Origin: CAVRGQ01 sp963720785
GTDB lineage: Bacteria; Actinomycetota; Acidimicrobiia; IMCC26256; DASPTH01
Length of the DNA: 64,000 nucleotides
NCBI GenBank assembly: GCA_963720785.1
Contig: CAVRGQ010000009.1
Span: 1 to 64,000 of the forward strand
Direction: 5' to 3'
Below are positions 58,470-64,000 of the stretch, piece by piece. The translations under genes and the position numbers were made by a program. The notes beneath the pieces are model-generated. The model was not told the origin of the DNA. It was given only the letters and a program-made list of their open reading frames with translations, and made no database searches. Position 1 is the stretch's first letter; each line of letters begins with the position of its first letter.

Positions 58470-58900
58470 GCGGTCGGCGGGTTCTTGAACCAGAGGTTCT
58501 CCTCCACGAGCTTGCGACTGCGCCAGCCGTCGGCGGTGCGCACGAACTCGTGGTGGTAGTAGCCACCACACTCGCTGACCTCGGTGGAACCCGGCAGGAT
58601 CATCGGGTTGTAGAACATCGCCCGCACACGCGCGAGGTCGGGCCCGTCGAACTCGATGTCGACGTTCGTGATGAAGTGCTGCTTCATCGGCAGCGCGGGC
58701 ATCGCCTCGGCGAGCGCAGCGCACACTTCCTCGCGGTTGCCCACGGCGAAGCCGGCGGACGAGTAGTCGAGGTGCGCGTCCTCGGTGTAGAGCGCGGTCC
58801 ACGCGTCCCAGTGATGGCCGTCGACGTTCTTCGAGTACTGCGTGAACCAGTCTTGGATCTCCAGGCGGTCGGCCAGTTGCTGCAGATCGGGCGTACCCAT
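58466..58900 (-). CDS. SnoaL-like (NTF2-fold) protein
   Basis: Protein of 144 residues in the SnoaL_4/ring-hydroxylating-dioxygenase beta-like group: LADRLEIQDWFTQYSKNVDG, WTALYTEDAHLDYSSAG, QHFITNVDIEFDG and YYHHEFVRTADGWRSRKLVEE. Such proteins act as small isomerases, cyclases or accessory subunits; function not assignable. A short gap separates it from the divergent SDR gene. Confidence 0.88.
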   Translation of the reverse strand: MGTPDLQQLADRLEIQDWFTQYSKNVDGHHWDAWTALYTEDAHLDYSSAGFAVGNREEVCAALAEAMPALPMKQHFITNVDIEFDGPDLARVRAMFYNPMILPGSTEVSECGGYYHHEFVRTADGWRSRKLVEENLWFKNPPTA

Positions 58901-58997
58901 GTGTCCCCCTCGGTCCGGATGGGCGCAGGCTAGCGAGCGGCCTGGGGTAGAACACTCGTCTCACCCATTCCCCAGCGCCCGGAGCTCGGAGGCACGC

Positions 58998-59771
58998 ATG
59001 TCGTACGTGGAAGGCAAGGTCGCCGTGGTCACCGGCGGGGCGAGCGGGTTCGGCCTGCTCGTCACCCAGATGCTGCGCGCACGCGGTGCCACCGTCGTCG
59101 GCTTCGACATGTCGGACGCCAACGGTTGCGTCGTCGTCGACGTCACCGACGGGGCGGCGATGGTCGCCGGGGTGAGCGACGTGGTGGCCGCGCACGGCCG
59201 CGTGGACATCATGGTGAACAACGCAGGCATCATGCCGCTGGCCTTCTTCGCCGACCACGCGCAGGCGGCCGACGCGTGGGACCGGTGCATCGACGTGAAC
59301 CTGAAGGGAGTGGTGCACGGCATCTCCGCGGTGTACGACCACATGATCCGTCAGGGGTCGGGTCACGTCGTCAACATCTCGTCGATCTACGGCAACTCCG
59401 GCGTCGCCGGCGCGGGCGTGTACAGCGCCACCAAGATGGCGGTGCGGGCGATCTCCGACGCGTTGCGGGTGGAGACGCAGGGGCAGATCAAGGTGACCGT
59501 CGTCCGCCCCACCGGTGTGCCCGGTACCGGCCTCATGAACAGCATCGTGAACTTCGAGGCCGCGCTCCCGCTCGCCGCCCACAACGTGGAGCGCATGAAG
59601 GGTCGCTTCGGCAACCGCGACCCCGAGCAGGACGACCCCGAGAGCGTGCGCTACTGGGCGATCACACCCGAGGAACTCGCCGCGCAGGTCGTGTACTGCA
59701 TCGACCAGCCCGCCGGTGTGAGCATCTCCGACATCACCGTGCGCGCCACCGGCGAGGACTACGCGTATTGA
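58998..59771 (+). CDS. Short-chain dehydrogenase/reductase
   Basis: Classical SDR of 257 residues. Cofactor loop TGGASGFG (about residues 12-19), FDMSDANG consistent with NAD(H) preference (acidic residue after beta 2), NNAG, catalytic Ser in VNISSIYG, and YSATK with catalytic Tyr and Lys. It oxidises or reduces an unknown alcohol/ketone. Start chosen at ATG 58998 immediately before the Rossmann fold. Confidence 0.93.
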   Translation: MSYVEGKVAVVTGGASGFGLLVTQMLRARGATVVGFDMSDANGCVVVDVTDGAAMVAGVSDVVAAHGRVDIMVNNAGIMPLAFFADHAQAADAWDRCIDVNLKGVVHGISAVYDHMIRQGSGHVVNISSIYGNSGVAGAGVYSATKMAVRAISDALRVETQGQIKVTVVRPTGVPGTGLMNSIVNFEAALPLAAHNVERMKGRFGNRDPEQDDPESVRYWAITPEELAAQVVYCIDQPAGVSISDITVRATGEDYAY

Positions 59772-59777
59772 GCCCCC

Positions 59778-60560
59778 TCAGTCAGCCAGGCGCACCGTCG
59801 CGACCGCGCCGAGCTTGCCCGCGCCCGCGTCCTCCAGCTCCACCACCACGACGGCACCCTGGCGAGTCGCGGTGGCGCGGGCCGGCCCGACGGTGAACGG
59901 ACGGAAGTACCGGAGGTTGAACATCTCGACGCGGGCGTCGGGCCCGGCCGTCGAGCGCGCGGCCTCCTCCACCGCCACCGCAACCAAGCCGCCCTGGATC
60001 GCGCCCGAGGCGTTGAGCCCGTCGGGCAGGTGGGGCAGCTCCACGACGCCGGGCCCCACCTGACGCAACTGCATGCGCTCGGCGAGCGGCACGGTGGCGC
60101 GTCCGTCGAGCTGCATGCGGGCGAAGCCGTCCTCCCACACGTGCTCGGGGTCGGGCGAGGCCATGAACGAGGCGTACGCGACGGCGACGGGATTCCCGGT
60201 CGCGGCATCGTCGAAGCGCGCCCGGCACACGGTGACCGAGCGCCCGACCTTCACCGGCGCGGCCTCGACCCGGACCCGGGTGCCTGCGTGCGCGGCGCCG
60301 AGCGCCTGCACCTCGAGGTCGAGGGTGAGGGCGATGCGCGGGTCCATCGTCTCCGCCGCGACCGTGCCGGTGACGAGGTCGGCCCACGCGCCGATCACCC
60401 CGAGGCGCAACTCGCCCGCACCCGGATCAGCGGTACCGGGCAGGCAGATCTCCGGAAACACGTCGCCGTGCCCGATCAGCGGCAGGCCCTCCTGCTCCAT
60501 GAACAGACCGAGCTCGCCGAGGATGCTCTGCGGGTGCATCCCGATGTCTTGATTGGTCAT
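59778..60560 (-). CDS. Double hot-dog thioesterase-like protein
   Basis: Protein of 260 residues with two tandem hot-dog domains of the PaaI/acyl-CoA thioesterase type. First copy: LRLGVIGAWADLVTGTVAAETMDPRIALTLDLEV. Second copy: LNASGAIQGGLVAVAVEEAARSTAG followed by NLRYFRPFTVGPARATA. In the second, GAIQGG resembles the active-site loop. It probably hydrolyses an acyl-CoA. It is separated by 10 bp from the EutC gene upstream and may be co-transcribed with eutBC. Confidence 0.85.
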   Translation of the reverse strand: MTNQDIGMHPQSILGELGLFMEQEGLPLIGHGDVFPEICLPGTADPGAGELRLGVIGAWADLVTGTVAAETMDPRIALTLDLEVQALGAAHAGTRVRVEAAPVKVGRSVTVCRARFDDAATGNPVAVAYASFMASPDPEHVWEDGFARMQLDGRATVPLAERMQLRQVGPGVVELPHLPDGLNASGAIQGGLVAVAVEEAARSTAGPDARVEMFNLRYFRPFTVGPARATATRQGAVVVVELEDAGAGKLGAVATVRLAD

Positions 60561-60570
60561 CGGCGGGACG

Positions 60571-61363
60571 CTACGTGATCGCGGGCGGACCATTACCGTC
60601 CGGCTCGCGCACGGTCGCACCGCTGCGCCCTGCCGCCCGGATCGCATCGACGAACGCCACCACACGCTCGGCCGCCGTCTCCGCGGGAGTGCCGCGGTCG
60701 TGGATGTTCGACACGAGGTTGCGATCGGCATCCGTGCAACCGGCGTGCGGCGCGTACGCGAGATAGGCGGACAGGCTCTCCGCCGTTCCGAGCCCCGGCC
60801 GCTCCCCGATGAGCAGGACGACGACGCTCGGGTGGAGGAGATCACCGACGTCGTTCATCACCCCGACCCGGCAGTGCCGCACGGCGAAGGGGCGGCCCCA
60901 CGTCCAGCCGCGCGCCTCCACCAACCCGCGGAGCCGGGGCAGGAGGCGCGGCACCTGGGCGTGCACCGCGGTGGCCGAGAGGCCGTCGCCGACGACGACC
61001 TGCACGGCGGCCGCGGGCGGGCACTCGCGGAGGATCGTGGCGCGAGCGACGGCCGAGAGCATCCGACCGAGGTCGGGACGCAAGAGGTACGTCGGGTGGT
61101 CCGCGGCCTCGGTGGCAACCTCGAACAGCCCGAGCGCGGCCAGGTCGGGCCGGGTGAGGTCGAGCGGTGCGTCGACCGCGTCGCGAGCGAAGGCGTGGTC
61201 GGCCCGCAGCGCGAGCCGCGTCCGGGGTGCGATGGGCGAGGCCCGCACTGCCGAGGAACACCCGCGCGGGCGTCACCGTCGCGGCGCGGCGGCGCGCCTC
61301 GAGCCACGGATTGGTCGAGTCCGGCGACACCGGGCCGTCGGGCGCGGCCACGGAATCGCTCAT
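60571..61363 (-). CDS. eutC: Ethanolamine ammonia-lyase small subunit (frameshifted)
   Basis: About 263 residues. After an unstructured start come NPWLEARRRAATVTPARVFLG, then (other frame) RLALRADHAFARDAVDAPLDL, VVVGDGLSATAVHAQVPRLLP, HCRVGVMNDVGDLLHPSVVV and LLIGERPGLGTAESLSAYL, all typical of EutC, which with EutB binds adenosylcobalamin. The frame changes near 61240. Start ATG 61363 overlaps the eutB stop by 4 bp. No cobalamin riboswitch was seen. Confidence 0.93.
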
Positions 61364-62758
61364 GCCTCGAGCACCTTGCGGCTCGCGGTCTCGAGCGCGG
61401 CGGCGTCGTGCACCGACGGCGGCACGAGTCGCCCGGCCCGCCAACGACCGCGCTCGGCCAACCACGCCTCGAACTCGGGCGCCGGGCGCAGTCCGAGCAG
61501 GTCGCGCACCGATGCGGCGTCGTGGTAGCTCGTGGACTGGTAGCCCAGCATCACGTCGTCGGCGCCCGGCACGCCCATCACGTAGTTGCACCCGGCGACC
61601 GCGAGGAGCACGAGGAGGTTGTCGTTGTCGTCCTGGCCCGCGTCGTCGACGTGGTTCGTGTAACAGACGTCGACGCCCATCGGGAGGCCGAGCAGCTTGC
61701 CCACGAAGTGGTCCTCGAGCCCCGCGCGCACGATCTGGCGCCCGCCCGCCAGGTACTCCGGACCGATGAACCCCACCACGGAGTTCACGAGGAACGGGTC
61801 GAACAGGCGGGCGACGCCCTGCGCCCGTGCCTCGAGCGTCAACTGGTCGACGCCGTGGTGCGCACCGGCCGACAGCGCACTCCCCTGTCCCGTCTCGAAG
61901 TACGTGACCTGGTCGCCGACGAACCCTCCACGATCGCGGTGCGAGGCGAGCACGCGCTCGCGGCCTTCGGCGAGCCGCGCCGGCGTCACCCCGAAGCTGT
62001 CGTTCGCGGCAGTGGTGCCCGCCACCGACGCGAAGAGCAGGTCGACGGGTGCACCGGCGTCGAGCGCGGCCAGCTGCGTCTCCGCGTGCGCCAACACGCA
62101 CGACTGCGTGGGCAGCGCCAGCGCGTCGATCAGGTCGGCGACCGTGTGCAACAACCGGGCCACCGAGGCCACCGAGTCGGTGACCGGGTTGATGCCGATC
62201 ACCGCGTCACCGCAGCCGTAAAGGAGGCCGTCGAGCACCGAGGCGACGATGCCGCGCGGGTCGTCGGCCGGGTGGTTGGGCTGGATGCGCACCCCGAACA
62301 CGCCGGGCCCGCCCATCGTGTTGCGGCAGCGCGTCACCGTGCGCAATTTCGCGGCCGCGACGATCAGGTCCTGGTTGCCCATCACCTTCGCGACCGCGGC
62401 CGCGATCTCGGGCGTGATGCCGCGCCCCAGGGCCGCGCACGCGGCCGCGGCATCGGCGTCGAGGAGGAGCTCGCGCAACTCACCGACGGTGAGGGACGCA
62501 ATCGCGGCGAAGGCCTCGCGGTCGTGGTCGGCGGCGAGGCGCGCGCTCACGTCGTCGTCGAGGGCGAGCTCCGCGCTCGGCGATCTCGCGCAGCGGCACG
62601 TCCGCGAGCGCGAACTTCGCCGCCATCCGCTCGCGCTGCGAGCCGGCGGCAACACCCGCGAGCGCGTCACCCGACTTCGGTTCGTTCGCCTTCGCGAGCA
62701 GCTCGCGCAGATCGGCGAAGCCGAACCGCTCGCCGCGCAGCGTCGTGGTGAACCCCAT
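61360..62758 (-). CDS. eutB: Ethanolamine ammonia-lyase large subunit (frameshifted)
   Basis: About 466 residues. N-terminus FADLRELLAKANEPKSGD and GVAAGSQRERMAAKFALADVP; then VTRCRNTMGGPGVFGVRIQPN, GDAVIGINPVTDSV, FETGQGSALSAGAHHGVDQ, GFIGPEYLAGGRQIVRAGLE, DVCYTNHVDDAGQDDNDNLL and MGVPGADDVMLGYQSTSYHD. It splits ethanolamine into acetaldehyde and ammonia using coenzyme B12. A one-base shift near 62590 separates the first ~55 residues from the rest. No eutA reactivase, microcompartment genes or aldehyde dehydrogenase lie nearby. Confidence 0.94.
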
Positions 62759-62794
62759 GCCCCCGCATCATCCCATGCGGGGCCGATGTCACCC

Positions 62795-63631
62795 TCAGCG
62801 CAGCTCGTCGACGTAACGGTCGGTGCCCACCTGCGTGGGCACGAAGGCCCCCGAGAAGCGCAGCTCGCCGAGCCCACTCGCCGAGAGATCGGCGTGGTGC
62901 GCCTGCAGGCGCTCGTCGGTGACGGCGCCAGGGTCGAGGTCGAGGAACCAGAGCAGGCACAGCTGACGGCCGACGCCATCGGGCGGCGCGACCGCGGGTG
63001 TGCCCTCCTGTTCGATCCGCCCCTGGGAGAACGGCACCGGCGTGAACGCGAGCACCATGCCCGCCGCCGACTTCGCCAGGTGTCCGGGCAGGTGATCCTG
63101 GAGCCACTGCTCGAGTGCGGGCAGGCTCGCCTCGTCGGGCGCGTCGACCACCTCGACGAGCAGGCCGAGGAACGACGCGTCGAGCGCGAGGTGCGGCTGC
63201 ATCGGCCCGGCGTCGCGCACGAGGCCGAAGCGGTAGTGCTGGAAGGCCGTGTAGATGTGCTCACGGTGCGGGAAGCCGCGGCCGAACGGCATGAGCGCCT
63301 TGTCCATCGCCTCGAACGACCAACGGGCGTTGTCGTCCTCGTGGCCGGCGGTGACCCAGTAGGTGGAGATGTAGCACCCCGCCTCGGGCGGGTCGGCGAG
63401 CGGCGAGCCCACCGCGGCGCGGCGGGCGCGCAAGGCCTTCGGCGCAACCCACCGGCGGCCGGCGAACGTCCACGGGCCGTGCAGCGCACCCGAGTAGAAG
63501 TGGTCGTCCTCGTACCACCGGTTGTAGGCGTGCTCGTGGCCCGGGTCGGGCTCGACCATCGTGATGAGCGCGCCACCGATGCGCACCTCGTTGGGCTGGT
63601 GCAGCGCGATCTCTGCGTACGGGTCGGTCAT
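62795..63631 (-). CDS. Conserved protein with two dimeric alpha/beta-barrel-like halves
   Basis: Protein of 278 residues without a named family that I recognise. The N-terminal half (GGALITMVEPDPGHEHAYNRWYEDDHFYSGA, FAGRRWVAPKALRARR) and the C-terminal half (LGLLVEVVDAPDEASLPALEQWLQDHLPG) both have the strand-helix pattern of EthD/antibiotic-monooxygenase-type ferredoxin-like folds, suggesting an internal duplication. It may share an operon with eutBC and the downstream-encoded thioesterase, and with the enoyl-CoA hydratase upstream (18-bp gap). Confidence 0.7.
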   Translation of the reverse strand: MTDPYAEIALHQPNEVRIGGALITMVEPDPGHEHAYNRWYEDDHFYSGALHGPWTFAGRRWVAPKALRARRAAVGSPLADPPEAGCYISTYWVTAGHEDDNARWSFEAMDKALMPFGRGFPHREHIYTAFQHYRFGLVRDAGPMQPHLALDASFLGLLVEVVDAPDEASLPALEQWLQDHLPGHLAKSAAGMVLAFTPVPFSQGRIEQEGTPAVAPPDGVGRQLCLLWFLDLDPGAVTDERLQAHHADLSASGLGELRFSGAFVPTQVGTDRYVDELR

Positions 63632-63649
63632 CGTCGGTCCTCCGGTGTC

Positions 63650-64000
63650 TCAGCGGAACGAAGCGACGCGCGCTTCGGTGTCGTCGATTGCGAACGCGGT
63701 CGCGGCTTCGTAGGCCAGCCCCTCGGCGAGCCCGGTGTCGAGCGCGGCGCGGTAGAGGTCCTTCGCCGCGGCGAGCGCACCGGGGCTGTTGGCGACGATC
63801 GTCGCGGCCAACTCCGCCACCGTGTCGTCGAGCCCGGCGAGCGGCACGGCCCGCACGGCGAGCCCCCAGGCCGCGGCTTCCGTGCCGGTGAAGGTGCGCG
63901 CCGTATACGACAGCTCACGCGCACGGGCTGCGCCCACGAGCCGGATCAGTCGTTGGCTCATCCCCCACGACGCGCGCAGCCCGAACTTGGTGTGGGTGTC
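63650..64000 (-). CDS. Enoyl-CoA hydratase/isomerase, C-terminal part (runs off the window)
   Basis: The last 116 residues of a crotonase-fold protein: KFGLRASWGMSQRLIRLVGAARARELSYTARTFTGTEAAAWGLAVRAVPLAGLDDTVAELAATIVANSPGA. The (R/L)LxRLVG-x-xxAxEL, T/A-x-xGLV and SP-x-A-x-x-x-x-K elements are those of enoyl-CoA hydratases. The oxyanion-hole and catalytic Glu regions lie beyond position 64000. Confidence 0.92.
   Translation of the reverse strand, partial: DTHTKFGLRASWGMSQRLIRLVGAARARELSYTARTFTGTEAAAWGLAVRAVPLAGLDDTVAELAATIVANSPGALAAAKDLYRAALDTGLAEGLAYEAATAFAIDDTEARVASFR

Noticed and set aside
57099..59582. Open frame of 827 codons on the minus strand
   Set aside because: Antisense of the intact P450 and SDR genes, His/Val/Arg-rich; the only real minus-strand gene here is the small SnoaL-like one.
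61000..63000. Cobalamin riboswitch upstream of eutBC
   Set aside because: No B12-box-like sequence or suitable leader space exists; eutB begins only 36 bp after the upstream gene.

Overview
The window is a high-GC, densely packed stretch of bacterial chromosome with short intergenic gaps, many GTG starts and many 4-bp stop/start overlaps. Gene content points to an actinobacterium, perhaps an uncultured, Acidimicrobiia-like lineage: an F420-type luciferase-like oxidoreductase, an Ltp2/ChsH-type steroid side-chain operon, several P450s, a DUF222-HNH gene, a Lhr helicase and a RafH-like hibernation factor. The lineage is an inference. The first ~1.19 kb is different: a Mycobacterium-like alanine racemase fragment abutting a truncated MalT-type regulator, which looks like a chimeric or recombined junction.

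Layout. 1-3 kb: broken alr and a truncated MalT/LuxR ATPase. 3-11 kb: transglutaminase-like protein, ECF42 sigma factor with its DGPF/YCII partner, tRNA-Val(GAC), FtsX-type permease, CAP lipoprotein, a second ECF sigma factor with a membrane-anchored Gly/Asn-rich partner, and an AhpD-like protein. 11-16.6 kb: Lhr helicase and a tandem universal stress protein. 16.7-19.3 kb: a three-gene translationally coupled operon whose middle gene reads through an in-frame TGA at 18045-18047 in a U-G-S-C motif, followed by a SECIS-like hairpin; this is a selenoprotein that ordinary gene calling would split in two. 19.7-24.8 kb: a dormancy/hypoxia-type block (phosphoribosyltransferase-hydrolase fusion, long hibernation factor, cyclic-2,3-diphosphoglycerate-synthase-like GTPase, carbamate kinase, DinB protein) whose two divergent promoters each carry a DosR-like box. 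24.8-31.4 kb: TetR-P450 pair, lytic transglycosylase, then a coupled operon with a split ChsH2 (MaoC and DUF35), ChsH1-like hydratase and Ltp2-like aldolase. 31.4-43.1 kb: Thr-rich membrane protein, alkylsulfatase-type metallo-hydrolase, hybrid histidine kinase plus REC-EAL protein, TauD dioxygenase, EthD protein, molybdopterin oxidoreductase and Rieske oxygenase. 43.3-57.2 kb: a glycogen/alpha-glucan region with two phosphorylases, a MalQ-GlgB fusion and GlgX, interrupted by HNH, pentapeptide-repeat and HAD genes. 57.2-64 kb: P450, SnoaL-like protein, SDR, thioesterase, coenzyme-B12 ethanolamine ammonia-lyase (EutBC), a conserved unknown and the end of an enoyl-CoA hydratase.

About a dozen conserved genes contain apparent single-nucleotide frameshifts (alr, FtsX permease, anti-sigma-like protein, BKACE, PRTase-hydrolase, P450, transglycosylase, both phosphorylases, MalQ-GlgB, EutB, EutC). 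Their frequency and conservation on both sides suggest indel errors in the assembly more than true decay, so coordinates of these genes span the break and the break is stated in each entry. The TGA in the selenoprotein is different: it is in frame and no indel is needed.
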